A DNA stretch of 64,000 nt from positions 310,001-374,000 of the forward strand of contig CANLVG010000006.1 in assembly GCA_947494565.1 (NCBI GenBank), written 5' to 3'. Of the stretch, positions 26,122 through 34,927 are shown piece by piece. The position numbers and the translations under genes are program-made. The notes beneath the pieces were generated by a model that worked only from the letters and a program-made list of their open reading frames with translations, was not told where the DNA came from and did no database searches. The DNA comes from an uncultured Flavobacteriaceae bacterium. GTDB taxonomy: Bacteria > Bacteroidota > Bacteroidia > Flavobacteriales > Flavobacteriaceae. The stretch's first letter is position 1. Each line of letters starts with the position of its first letter.

Positions 26122-26843
26122 AAATGAAATGTCTAATTGTCGATGATGAACATATTGCCAGAAAGATTCTTTCAGATTATGTTAGTAAAGTCCCTGAGCT
26201 GGAATTGGTGGCTTCCTGTAGTTCTGCATTGCAAGCGCTCAACCATATTAAAAAGGATAGTATAGATATTTTGTTTCTCGATATACAAATGCCGGACCTT
26301 ACAGGTCTTGACTTTCTAAAAATCCTACCAAACAGACCAGCTACCATACTCACTACTGCATATTCCGAGTATGCAGTTCAGAGTTATGAACTGGATGTTA
26401 TAGACTATTTATTAAAACCAATAGATTTCGACCGATTTTATAAAGCGGTCACCAAAGCTATTTCACTCAAAGATTCAAAAGTTGATTATCCCTCAACTAC
26501 ATCACCCTCTCAGCTTACGGACAAACTATTTATTAAAGCAGACAGTAAAATCATCAGCGTCGCATTTCAGGACATCATTGTCATTAATGGTCAAGGTCCT
26601 TATGTACAGCTAATTACCGTTCATGATCGCAAAATTATGACGTTGCAGTCAATGAGTAAATTAGAAGAACTGCTTCCTGCCAATTTTTACAGGATACATC
26701 GTTCTCACATTGTCAATATCAATCATATAGACAGTATTGATGGTAATATGGTAAGATTAAAAAATCATACTGCCGTAGTGAGTAAAAACAAACGGGACGA
26801 ATTCCTTAAGCTAATTGATCAGCTCAATTTATTGGGGGACTGA
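26118..26843 (+). CDS. LytTR family response regulator
   Basis: The 241-residue protein has a receiver domain (acidic pair D9-D10, phospho-acceptor D55 in LFLDIQMP, lysine in LLKPIDF) and a C-terminal LytTR DNA-binding domain (about 140-238, with FYRIHRSHIVNINHIDSI). It is the partner of the overlapping LytS kinase. Its binding sites were not identified, and the CATTC-type repeats near the other LytTR gene at 61 kb are not obvious here. Confidence 0.94.
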   Translation: MKMKCLIVDDEHIARKILSDYVSKVPELELVASCSSALQALNHIKKDSIDILFLDIQMPDLTGLDFLKILPNRPATILTTAYSEYAVQSYELDVIDYLLKPIDFDRFYKAVTKAISLKDSKVDYPSTTSPSQLTDKLFIKADSKIISVAFQDIIVINGQGPYVQLITVHDRKIMTLQSMSKLEELLPANFYRIHRSHIVNINHIDSIDGNMVRLKNHTAVVSKNKRDEFLKLIDQLNLLGD

Positions 26844-26946
26844 TTTGGGCTACTTAAAAAGATAGGTGTACCATTAAAAGAACGGTTTTTAGGACTGGTA
26901 ATTGGCGCACTCAGCTTTATTTCACCGCTTTTTGATACAAAATAAA

Positions 26947-27026
26947 ATATGTCGATAAAATTAAAATATTTCGACATATATTTGTATTGTGTCGATGTTA
27001 TCGACATAGTAGCATTCATATGTCGA
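26947..27026 (+). promoter_or_regulatory. Fic promoter with five TGTCGA half-sites
   Basis: The region contains ATATGTCGA (26947-26955) facing TCGACATAT (26971-26979), TGTCGA (26990-26995) facing TCGACA (27001-27006), and a lone ATATGTCGA (27018-27026). A perfect -7 element TATATTTG (26977-26984) lies between the arms. This pattern of dyads over the promoter fits autorepression. Confidence 0.7.
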
Positions 27027-27030
27027 AATC

Positions 27031-28104
27031 ATGTATAATCCGAAAGAACCGTATAACGATCTACCACTATTGCCTCCAAAAATGGAGCTTGAAACCAAGA
27101 AGGTTTTAAAACAGGCGATTTCAGCAACGCGTGTATTGGCTGAATTAAAGGGTAGGGCTGATGAGATTCCAAATCAATCTATGCTTATCAATGCAATTAC
27201 CTTGCAGGAAGCAAAAGATAGTTCCGAAATTGAGAACATAGTAACTACTGATGATAATCTCTATCAAGCTTTTAGTGCTAACACGAACTCCACTGACGCG
27301 CAAACCAAAGAAGTATTACGATATCGGCAAGCCTTATGGGAAGGTTACAATAATCTTGACAAAAGGCCTTTGTCTACCAATACCTTTGTTTCGATTGTAC
27401 AGACCATTAAAGAGAATAATGCAGGTATCCGCAAAACTACAGGTACTCGAATAACAAGTAACAATAAAACAATTTATACGCCACCAGAAGGAGAGAAGGT
27501 TATTAGAGACTTGTTAAAAAATTTAGAGGACTTTATTCATTCAGAAAATAGTATTGATGATTTGGTACGATTGGCAGTGATGCACTACCAATTTGAAGCT
27601 ATTCACCCATTTCCTGATGGTAATGGAAGAACAGGAAGGGTTTTGAATATTCTCTATTTAGTTGAAAAAGGTTTATTAGATGCACCTATTTTATATTTGA
27701 GTAAGTACATTATCGAAAATAAGAATCAGTATTATACAAAATTAAGAGCCGTTACTGAAAAACAAGATTGGGAAGGGTGGATTTTATACATGTTAAAAGG
27801 AATCGAAGAAACAGCGAAATATACCCTTGAAAAAATAAACACTATTAATACTTTAATGAATGATACCATTTCCTTCGCAAAAGAAAAATTACCCTCTCGC
27901 GTTTATTCGAAAGAATTAGTAGAGTTGTTATTTGAACAACCCTATTGCAAAGTGAAGTTTTTGGTTGATAAAGAAATTGCCAAGCGTCAAACCGCAGCTG
28001 AATATTTGCAAGAATTAGAAAAAATAGGCATTCTTAAATCTCAAAAAGTGGGGGTGGAGAATTTGTTTTTAAATGTGAGGTTATTTGAGGTTTTGAAAAA
28101 TTAA
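27031..28104 (+). CDS. Fic family protein with inhibitory motif and C-terminal winged helix
   Basis: This 357-residue protein is of the Fic_N/Fic type. The active site H192-PFPDGNGRTGR is complete, predicting nucleotidyl (usually AMP) transfer to a target protein. Residues 64-69 (SSEIEN) match the (S/T)xxxE(G/N) inhibitory helix of class II Fic proteins, so the activity should be self-restrained. A C-terminal winged helix (about 285-350) could bind DNA, and the promoter holds five TGTCGA half-sites, which suggests autoregulation. The gene is AT-rich compared with neighbours and sits at the right edge of the tRNA-flanked module, as cargo defence or regulatory genes often do. Confidence 0.93.
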   Translation: MYNPKEPYNDLPLLPPKMELETKKVLKQAISATRVLAELKGRADEIPNQSMLINAITLQEAKDSSEIENIVTTDDNLYQAFSANTNSTDAQTKEVLRYRQALWEGYNNLDKRPLSTNTFVSIVQTIKENNAGIRKTTGTRITSNNKTIYTPPEGEKVIRDLLKNLEDFIHSENSIDDLVRLAVMHYQFEAIHPFPDGNGRTGRVLNILYLVEKGLLDAPILYLSKYIIENKNQYYTKLRAVTEKQDWEGWILYMLKGIEETAKYTLEKINTINTLMNDTISFAKEKLPSRVYSKELVELLFEQPYCKVKFLVDKEIAKRQTAAEYLQELEKIGILKSQKVGVENLFLNVRLFEVLKN

Positions 28105-28292
28105 GATTGTATAAATTTTGAACTCCTTTAAATCATATTGATTTTCTGCTTATTTTTATAATGGTAAAAACACATAAAATTTACCTTTAAAAGGTGCGAT
28201 TTAGTAAACGTATTGTTGTTAGGATACGAGATTAAATAGTATTATTTAATTCGTTGATAAAGAGATACTTGAAATAATTAAATGGATGCTTT

Positions 28293-28426
28293 CATCCCGA
28301 CCAAGCGAAAAAGTGATTTGCGAGAGCAAGTCACTTTTTTGTTTCCAAGAACCTCCAAAACATAGTTGCTGATCAGTTTGGTAAAGATTTGGAACTTGCA
28401 GCACTAAACTTCGTTTCGCTCGCTTC
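28293..28426 (+). repeat. Attachment-site-like repeat, copy B
   Basis: This copy starts at the tRNA 3' end (TCATCCCGACCA), keeps the CCA and the terminator hairpin, and is identical to copy A over 61 bases, then similar to about 28426. The upstream side has no tRNA. It is the right junction of the 6.3-kb module and the left border of the nitrate cluster. Confidence 0.85.
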
Positions 28427-28798
28427 AATTTGATTATCCATTTTCGGATTCGGATAATTATCGGACTGGTCTTCAACCGTCTCGTCCATACATACAAAAT
28501 CTTTTTCGATCAAAAGCTGAATTGTGGCGCCGTTGGCTTTTTGTATGCTATGACGGAAACCGATTTGATTGGTTTCAAACCAATTTTCACTTGTTTTTTT
28601 TTCTAAAAACAGGGTGATGGTGTTGTTTTGAAATTGGGCATCAAGCGTATGAATTCCTTCTTTTGCTTCTAATACATAGGTGAATATCGTATTGCCAAAA
28701 TCCGTGGTTTCTTCAAAGCGACCCGTTTTACAAAAAATCTCGACCTCTGATTTGGTCAAGCGATAGCGTATGGAATTTCCTTTGATTCTAATTTTCAT
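28373..28798 (-). CDS. Conserved protein of nitrate-assimilation clusters (DUF7009-like), C terminus altered by repeat
   Basis: This hypothetical protein of about 141 residues opens MKIRIKGNSIRYRLTKSEVE and has a compact beta-rich body with TLDAQFQNNTITLFLEKK. I recall similar proteins beside nitrate and nitrite reductase genes of Bacteroidota; function is unknown. The last about 17 codons lie inside copy B of the tRNA-tail repeat (protein end SETKFSAASSKSLPN), so the natural C terminus was replaced or extended at the recombination point. The longer start at 28837 would overlap the upstream gene further. It overlaps the siroheme gene by 11 bases. Confidence 0.7.
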   Translation of the reverse strand: MKIRIKGNSIRYRLTKSEVEIFCKTGRFEETTDFGNTIFTYVLEAKEGIHTLDAQFQNNTITLFLEKKTSENWFETNQIGFRHSIQKANGATIQLLIEKDFVCMDETVEDQSDNYPNPKMDNQIEASETKFSAASSKSLPN

Positions 28799-29381
28799 CT
28801 TTTGCTTTCTTTTCAACCAGACTTTTGGTGAATTCATTTAAGGTTTCTACTTTTTCTTCAAAATCACCTTTTATAGTTTTCCGGAATTCGTTCAGGTTGT
28901 TGACCAGATCATCAATATTTTCAGGAATCACATCCTCGAAAAACTGACGTAACCGTTTGGCGGTCGTAGGTGATTTCCCATTCGTAGAAATAGCAACTTT
29001 GACATTTCCCTTGGTCACAATTCCTCCCATGTAGAAATCACAATACGGAGGATTGTCCGCCACATTGACCAGTATATTTTGCTTCCGGCAATCATGATAT
29101 ACCCGCTCATTGACCGAAATACTATCCGTAGTGGCGATAACCATGTGATTGCCAAGTAAAAAACTTGACTCGTACGCGGCTTTATGCATTTTAATGTTGA
29201 ATTTTTGGGCCAGGGCGACGGTGCCTTCCCGATACATCGGAGATACCATTTCTACCTTGGCATTCGGACTTGATTTCAAGAGAAAGGTCAACTTTTCTTC
29301 CGCAACGTTACCACCACCGACAATTAAAACATTTAATTGTGAAACTTTAAGGAAAACAGGGTATAGATCGTTACGCTCCAT
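28788..29381 (-). CDS. Precorrin-2 dehydrogenase / siroheme synthase N-terminal domain
   Basis: The 197-residue protein is of the CysG-N/Met8 type. The NAD-binding start is LKVSQLNVLIVGGGNVAEEK, followed by the NVADNPPYCDFYMGG and VAISTNGKSPTTAKRLR motifs. It oxidises precorrin-2 to sirohydrochlorin and probably inserts iron, making siroheme for NirB. The methyltransferase for the preceding step is encoded on the other strand at 34.9 kb. It overlaps the kinase gene upstream by 11 bases, forming one minus-strand operon with nirBD. Confidence 0.92.
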   Translation of the reverse strand: MERNDLYPVFLKVSQLNVLIVGGGNVAEEKLTFLLKSSPNAKVEMVSPMYREGTVALAQKFNIKMHKAAYESSFLLGNHMVIATTDSISVNERVYHDCRKQNILVNVADNPPYCDFYMGGIVTKGNVKVAISTNGKSPTTAKRLRQFFEDVIPENIDDLVNNLNEFRKTIKGDFEEKVETLNEFTKSLVEKKAKDEN

Positions 29382-31212
29382 GGAGTTCTTCTTTTTTATC
29401 TGTTTTGTAGTTTATGGTAACTCGTGTCCCTTTACCCACTTCAGAATTGATGAACAAACGCCCGTTGATATAGCTGATTCGTTCTTTCATAAAGAACAGA
29501 CCCATTCCACCTTCACTGTTGTTTTTTGGGACTTCGTCTAGAATAGAGGCATCGAAACCCTTTCCATCGTCATCCACAACGATACTTAAAATAGCATCCT
29601 TGAAATTAATAGTGACCAAAATGTAATTGGCATGTGCATATTTTATGGCATTGTTCACCGCCTCTTGTGTAACCCTATAGATATTGGTTTCAGCTAAAGA
29701 ATCAAAACGAATGTGTTCTTCTGTTTTATTCTCAAATAGAATAGTTTTCCCCGTAAGTTTTGAAAGCTCAATAGTCATTTTATGAAGTGCCGGAAAAATA
29801 CCATGATCGCTCAATTCTGGGGGTGTCAAATTGAAAGTTGCTGTGCGAACACCCTTTATTAAATCAGCGGCCAAATCTTTGAGATAGGAAATTTTCTCTC
29901 CCGAATTCTCGATATTTTCCAAATCAATGGATTCAATGGTAAACTTTAGGGCTGTAAGCATCTGTCCGATACCATCATGTATGTCTTTTGCAATCCGTTT
30001 TCGCTCTTCCTCTTGCCCTTCAACAATTTGGCTGGCTTGTTGTTTTTTCTGAAGCATACGCTCTTCAAAATTCTGTTGGGTCAATTGGGCTACTTTCAAT
30101 TGATTTTGTTTCCGTTGGGTGATGTCAGAGCATAAAATCAAAATACTCTGTTGTTTGCTTGCTTGGTGCATAGGAATAATCGAAATATCTAACCAAATCT
30201 GCTGTCCTGATTCTGTAGTGATTTGTATCTCTTCTGTTCGAATATTGTTCTTTCGATTGTTTTTGAGTACTTCTTTCAGGTATTGTTGTTGTCCCTCGTC
30301 GGTGGTTAATAGTTCTGACAAAGGGGTATTGAGTTGCTCTCTTTTGAGCCCTAAAAGTTTCAGGAATTTTTTACTGATGAAGACAATACTCCCGTCTTTA
30401 CGGGCACTGGCAAAGAGAGCGGCATTGTCAATAACAAAGTTGAGTTCTTGTAATTCCCGCAATGACTTTTCTTTTTCGGTGAGCAAGGTCTCTATTTTCT
30501 TAGTGTTCATATCAGACTCTACCTGACTTTGCATTAAATTGGTGATCGTTTTGCGAATCTGTAGGGATAGGGGTCTAAAAATCAAGAGCATTTCAAGCAA
30601 TAGGATCAAAAGGGAAAATGCCAATAGCCAGTATTCCTTTTGTTTTAAATTTTGAAGTTGCGCATTACTACGCGCATCGTATTTATTTACGATGTTGTCC
30701 ATCAAACGCAAAAAGGAACGTTCGTTTTCTAAAAGAATGGTTTTCTGTCTGAGAAAATCAAAGGGCTCTATTTTTTCTTGAGATAGGATTTCTTCCGTTG
30801 CATTGACCATAGCCTTATGATGTGGATCTAGGTTTTGAAAAAGACTAAGGATCTCAGCATTGTTTTCAGGAGGGAGGTTCAAAGTGGGGTCTCCTAATTG
30901 AAGTCCTTTATGTGATGCTTTCCAAACGGATAAGGTTCGTTCTATTTCGGAAATAATCCCCTTTTTTTTCTCCGGGGAGGAAGTATCGTTGAGTAGTAAC
31001 ACTTCTTTTACCAATTTCTGACTGAATGCACGTTGCCGACCAGCAACATTGATTACCCGAGAATCACTTAACTGGGAATTTAAATGGGTCTGAATTAATA
31101 TTTGAGCGATTATTATGGTCAAAGCGATTCCTGCCAGCGCCAAAAGATACCACTTCCTGACCCTAAAAAAGGTGGTGGTGTCAAGAGGTTTCTGATGGTT
31201 GCTACTCGGCAT
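29371..31212 (-). CDS. NarX-like nitrate/nitrite-sensing histidine kinase
   Basis: This membrane kinase of about 613 residues has a transmembrane helix near residue 20. A periplasmic four-helix sensor begins with a NarX P-box-like motif (SRVINVAGRQRAFSQKL), then come a second helix (about 200-220), a PAS domain (about 265-380), HisKA_3 with the histidine in AKDIHDGIGQM, and an HATPase. The P-box in NarX/NarQ binds nitrate. The NarL-type regulator at 41.9 kb is the likely partner. A TTG start further out (31254) would overlap the DUF4202 gene; the ATG was chosen. Confidence 0.9.
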   Translation of the reverse strand: MPSSNHQKPLDTTTFFRVRKWYLLALAGIALTIIIAQILIQTHLNSQLSDSRVINVAGRQRAFSQKLVKEVLLLNDTSSPEKKKGIISEIERTLSVWKASHKGLQLGDPTLNLPPENNAEILSLFQNLDPHHKAMVNATEEILSQEKIEPFDFLRQKTILLENERSFLRLMDNIVNKYDARSNAQLQNLKQKEYWLLAFSLLILLLEMLLIFRPLSLQIRKTITNLMQSQVESDMNTKKIETLLTEKEKSLRELQELNFVIDNAALFASARKDGSIVFISKKFLKLLGLKREQLNTPLSELLTTDEGQQQYLKEVLKNNRKNNIRTEEIQITTESGQQIWLDISIIPMHQASKQQSILILCSDITQRKQNQLKVAQLTQQNFEERMLQKKQQASQIVEGQEEERKRIAKDIHDGIGQMLTALKFTIESIDLENIENSGEKISYLKDLAADLIKGVRTATFNLTPPELSDHGIFPALHKMTIELSKLTGKTILFENKTEEHIRFDSLAETNIYRVTQEAVNNAIKYAHANYILVTINFKDAILSIVVDDDGKGFDASILDEVPKNNSEGGMGLFFMKERISYINGRLFINSEVGKGTRVTINYKTDKKEELHGA

Positions 31213-31240
31213 TGTTCTGTTTTCTTTTTGCGACGATAAT

Positions 31241-31834
31241 TTATCTGGGACCAATTGCCCTGGATACGAGTTGAAGAGACACTTCGGAAAGCGGAAGCTT
31301 CAATGCAGCTGCATGGCCTTTATCGGACATCTTTCGCCACGTTTTTTGTAAAATGTCAATCGTTTTTTCTTCGGGATGTTTCGCGGCAAAGGGTTCAAAA
31401 TAATATTCTAGAAATACCAAACAGATGACATCCTCCAAAGTCTGTGTCTCCTTGTTCTTTTTTAATTGTTTCTTTTCTAGAAGAAATCCGACCTTTTTAA
31501 TCACTTCCTCTGGGTAACCAACTTGTTCTAAAATGGAAGCCGCTTTTTTGACATGGAACTTCTTCAACTCTTGTCGCCATCTTAGATACCCTTCGCGATT
31601 CATTTCGAAGGAATCACGTGTGATTTCCCAGCGACGAATATGTTGACAACGTGCTGTCAACTGCAAGACCTCGGAGGCATTTGGAGCAAAGGTGTTCAAT
31701 TGCTCGGTCATTCGTTGAGCGTACAGCAATTCTTTAGGATATGTTTTTCCTTGGAAGACTTCTGTATTCGGGTCTTCCTTATTTGCGGCATCAAAAAGCG
31801 TAAAAGCATGTTGTAGTTGATCCGAAATCGACAT
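31241..31834 (-). CDS. DUF4202 family protein
   Basis: The 197-residue soluble helical protein is recognised as DUF4202 by its composition and motifs: LFDAANKEDPNTE, YAQRMTEQL, ARCQHIRRWEITRDSF, YLRWRQELKKFH. The conserved histidines and glutamates suggest an HD-like metal-binding helical bundle. No reaction is known, but members occur with assimilatory nitrate and nitrite genes. It lies between the small nitrite reductase subunit and the sensor kinase in the same direction. Confidence 0.85.
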   Translation of the reverse strand: MSISDQLQHAFTLFDAANKEDPNTEVFQGKTYPKELLYAQRMTEQLNTFAPNASEVLQLTARCQHIRRWEITRDSFEMNREGYLRWRQELKKFHVKKAASILEQVGYPEEVIKKVGFLLEKKQLKKNKETQTLEDVICLVFLEYYFEPFAAKHPEEKTIDILQKTWRKMSDKGHAAALKLPLSEVSLQLVSRAIGPR

Positions 31835-31855
31835 ATCAATGGGTTTTGACCAAAA

Positions 31856-32233
31856 CTATTCAGAAAAGCCTACATACACAAAGCCATCCTCGATTTTAAC
31901 GGGATAGGTGGCAATAGCTTCTAAGTCCCCATTGAGATGTTTTCCTGTTTTTAATGAGAAATTGTTCTTGTGCAAAGGGCAAGCCACTTTGGGTTCTAGG
32001 TTTTCATCACCGATCATTCCTCGAGACAAGACCATTTCCATTTTGTGGGGACATAGATTTTGACAGGCGTACCAAGCATTTTTCCTAGTGAAATTGAAAA
32101 TCGCAACTTGTTTGTCCTTATACTTGATGCATGCCCCTCCATTTTTTGGGAATTTGGAAATCGCTGCCGCTTTAAACCAAATTTTTACATCTTCGGCAGG
32201 TACAGTTTCATAAAGGTTTAAACTAGCAATCAT
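31856..32233 (-). CDS. nirD: Nitrite reductase [NAD(P)H] small subunit, Rieske type
   Basis: The 125-residue Rieske-like protein has the 2Fe-2S motifs CPHKM and CPLHKN intact (two Cys, two His), as in NirD proteins that keep the cluster (many enterobacterial ones do not). It is the small subunit of assimilatory NADH-dependent nitrite reductase and follows nirB after 65 bases. Reaction: nitrite to ammonium, in the cytoplasm, together with NirB. Confidence 0.94.
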   Translation of the reverse strand: MIASLNLYETVPAEDVKIWFKAAAISKFPKNGGACIKYKDKQVAIFNFTRKNAWYACQNLCPHKMEMVLSRGMIGDENLEPKVACPLHKNNFSLKTGKHLNGDLEAIATYPVKIEDGFVYVGFSE

Positions 32234-32298
32234 AATTTAGGTTTTTACAATTATCAATGAACAATGAACAATTGGGAGTGAACATGATGGGTTGAATT

Positions 32299-34803
32299 TC
32301 ACACCCATGCCTTTGGCATTTTTTGTGCTCTCAACGATACGAACTCGATGTTGTCATCGGTCTCTTCAGAGTTTACGAAATGTGTATAGCGCTCTCTTAT
32401 TTCAGGAGTTTCGACAGCTTCTGTCCACTCGCATTTATAGGAATCGACCAAGGCCTGCATTTCGGCATCCAGTTCGTCGACAATCCCTAAAGAGTCGTTG
32501 ATGATTACATTTTGCAAATAGGTAATACCTCCTTCTAACTTTTCCAGCCAGGGAGCGGTTCGTTGTAGCGGGAGCGCTGTTTTGATATAGAACATGATAA
32601 AACGGTCTACATAGGTTATGGCGGTTTCCTTAGCTACTTTTTCAGCCAGTAAAATAGCATGTTTTGGATTTGCACCTCCATTTCCACCAACATATACATT
32701 CCAGCCACCTTCTACAGCGATGAATCCGAAATCTTTGCCTCTTGCTTCGGCACATTCGCGGATACAACCGGATACCCCTCCTTTAAATTTATGCGGAGAG
32801 CGAATGCCTTTATAGCGATTTTCGATTTCTACGGCGAAGCTTACACTTTCATCCATTCCGTAACGACACCAGGTAGAGCCGACGCAGCTTTTTACCGTAC
32901 GGAGGGATTTCCCATAGGCTTGCCCTGTTTCAAATCCTTCTTTGATGAGTTCTTCCCAAATTAAAGGCAGCTCATGCAACTTCGCTCCGAACATATCGAT
33001 TCGTTGCCCACCCGTGATTTTGGTGTATAAATCATATTTCTCGGCAATTCGACCCATGGCGATAAGCTGCTTGGGAGTGATTTCGCCACCTGCGACCCTA
33101 GGTACCACGGAATAGGTTCCGTTTCGCTGAATATTCGCTAAGTATCTGTCGTTAGTATCTTGAATAGTACTTTGTCTGTTCGCGGTTTCGTTGTAAATAC
33201 TGGCAAAAATGGCTGCTATGGCAGGCTTACAGACCTCACAACCATGGCCTTTGCCCACCGTGTCCAACAGTTCATCATAATCTTGTATACCTCTTAATTT
33301 AACAATGTCGAACAGCTCTTGCCGCGAATAGTCGAAGTGTTCACATAGGTTTACCCTGAGTGTTTTTCCGATTGTTTTTAAACTCTCTGTTATTAAATCG
33401 GCCACCATCGGCTTGCAGCCGCCGCACCCGGTGGCCGCTTTTGTGGCTTTCGCGACCAACTTGATATTCTCATTTCCATCGTCCAAAACCGAAGAGCAAA
33501 TTGCGCCCTTGGTCACTGCTTCACAGGAGCAGACTACTGCGGTATCCGGTAAATCCATAGCACTACCAAAGGAAGTGCCACCTTCACCGCGCCCCCCGAT
33601 AATAAGAACTTCAGGGTGTTCGGGCAATGACATTTCATTCTGATACATCTGAAGCAGCATATTGTAATCTTCGGCTTCGCCGACCAAAATTCCGCCCAAT
33701 AGTCTTTTACCATCATGGGAGACATTGATGCGCTTATATAGACTTTCCGTCTTATTTTCAAAAATGATGGAATGACCCTTCTCGGGAGGCATAAAAGGTG
33801 TCCCAAAGCTGGCCACATCAACACCGATTAGTTTTAATTTGGTCGACATGTCGATTTCCGTGGCCATGACCGATTCTTGCTTCCCGAGAATTCGATCTAC
33901 GGCTACTTGCGCCATTTCGTAACCAGGTGCTACGAGACCATAGATCATTTGGTTATATAATGCGACCTCGCCAATAGCCAAAATATGTGGGTCGGATGTT
34001 TCCATTCTGTTATTGACTACAATACCACCGCGTGTTCCCATGGTTAAACCGGCACTTTTACCGAGTTCATCACGAGGTCGTATACCGGCTGAAATCACTA
34101 ACATGTCTACATTTAGGATATCGTCCTCACCGAATTCCATGCCGGTGATTTTGCCATTTCCCAAAATCTGATTCGTGGCTTTGCTCAGGTGGATATGAAT
34201 ACCCATTGACTCCAATTTTACCTGCAGTACTCTACTGCCTCTACTGTCGAGCTGTCGCGGCATTAATTTTGGCGCGAATTCCACCACATGTGGCTCGAGC
34301 CCCATGTCCATAACGGCCTTTGCCGCTTCCAATCCTAGTAGGCCACCTCCAAGTATGGCGGCTTTTCCTCCCTTTATGGTTGCCGCATAGGCCAAGGTGT
34401 CTTGTAAATCCTCTATCGTACGGTATACAAATACGCCATTTTTCTCCACCCCTCGAATAGGGGGAACAAAAGGAACGGATCCCGTGGCCAGTACCAGATA
34501 GTCATAGGCAACACTTTTGCCTTTGGAAGTAGTCACAGTTTTAACATCGTTATCAATGTCGGAAACGCGCTCATGGGTATGCAATTCGATTCTATTTTGC
34601 TCATACCAACTTCTGGGTGCAAGACGCAAGCGTTCCGCATCCCCATCTTCGAAGAACTCACTTAAATGAACACGGTCATAGGCGACGCGAGGTTCTTCCC
34701 CGAAAACGATAAGCCTATAGCTAGAGGTATCCGACTGGGCCACAAACTTCTCGCAGAATTTAAACCCCACCATTCCATTTCCAACGACTACAACTGTTTT
34801 CAT
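32299..34803 (-). CDS. nirB: Nitrite reductase [NAD(P)H] large subunit
   Basis: The 834-residue subunit has an N-terminal FAD/NAD(P) oxidoreductase domain (VVVGNGMVGFKFCE; second motif AAILGGGLLGLEAAKA), BFD-like 2Fe-2S domains (VCSCEAV ... GCGGCKP; CEVCKP), and the C-terminal sulfite/nitrite reductase domain. The siroheme-4Fe4S ligands C-x5-C (CVGSTWC) and C-x3-C (CIREC) are present, so the enzyme should be active. It starts the minus-strand operon and shares a divergent, TACGTA-box-bearing promoter region with the SUMT gene. Confidence 0.96.
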   Translation of the reverse strand: MKTVVVVGNGMVGFKFCEKFVAQSDTSSYRLIVFGEEPRVAYDRVHLSEFFEDGDAERLRLAPRSWYEQNRIELHTHERVSDIDNDVKTVTTSKGKSVAYDYLVLATGSVPFVPPIRGVEKNGVFVYRTIEDLQDTLAYAATIKGGKAAILGGGLLGLEAAKAVMDMGLEPHVVEFAPKLMPRQLDSRGSRVLQVKLESMGIHIHLSKATNQILGNGKITGMEFGEDDILNVDMLVISAGIRPRDELGKSAGLTMGTRGGIVVNNRMETSDPHILAIGEVALYNQMIYGLVAPGYEMAQVAVDRILGKQESVMATEIDMSTKLKLIGVDVASFGTPFMPPEKGHSIIFENKTESLYKRINVSHDGKRLLGGILVGEAEDYNMLLQMYQNEMSLPEHPEVLIIGGRGEGGTSFGSAMDLPDTAVVCSCEAVTKGAICSSVLDDGNENIKLVAKATKAATGCGGCKPMVADLITESLKTIGKTLRVNLCEHFDYSRQELFDIVKLRGIQDYDELLDTVGKGHGCEVCKPAIAAIFASIYNETANRQSTIQDTNDRYLANIQRNGTYSVVPRVAGGEITPKQLIAMGRIAEKYDLYTKITGGQRIDMFGAKLHELPLIWEELIKEGFETGQAYGKSLRTVKSCVGSTWCRYGMDESVSFAVEIENRYKGIRSPHKFKGGVSGCIRECAEARGKDFGFIAVEGGWNVYVGGNGGANPKHAILLAEKVAKETAITYVDRFIMFYIKTALPLQRTAPWLEKLEGGITYLQNVIINDSLGIVDELDAEMQALVDSYKCEWTEAVETPEIRERYTHFVNSEETDDNIEFVSLRAQKMPKAWV

Positions 34804-34828
34804 AAGCTTCGATTTTAATACGAAAGCA

Positions 34829-34883
34829 CAATATTACGTATTAATACGTATTTTTTATCTGTTTATATGGAAATAAATACGTA
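34829..34883. promoter_or_regulatory. Divergent nirB / SUMT promoter region with phased TACGTA boxes
   Basis: TACGTA occurs at 34835 and 34845 (exactly 10 bp apart) and again at 34878 (33 bp on). On the nirB strand TAATATTG follows the pair as a -7-like element; on the other strand TATTTTTT adjoins. The same phased arrangement precedes nrtA, the regulator gene and nas. Confidence 0.75.
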
Positions 34884-34927
34884 TTCTTGTTGCGGATATG
34901 ATAATCTTTCCATAAAAAAGTAGTAAT

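Noticed and set aside
22108-28292. Searched the 6.3-kb tRNA-flanked segment for an integrase, transposase or phage gene
   Set aside because: None found. All coding frames are accounted for by protease, barrel, DUF2147-like, LytS, LytTR, Fic and the small HicB-like frame.
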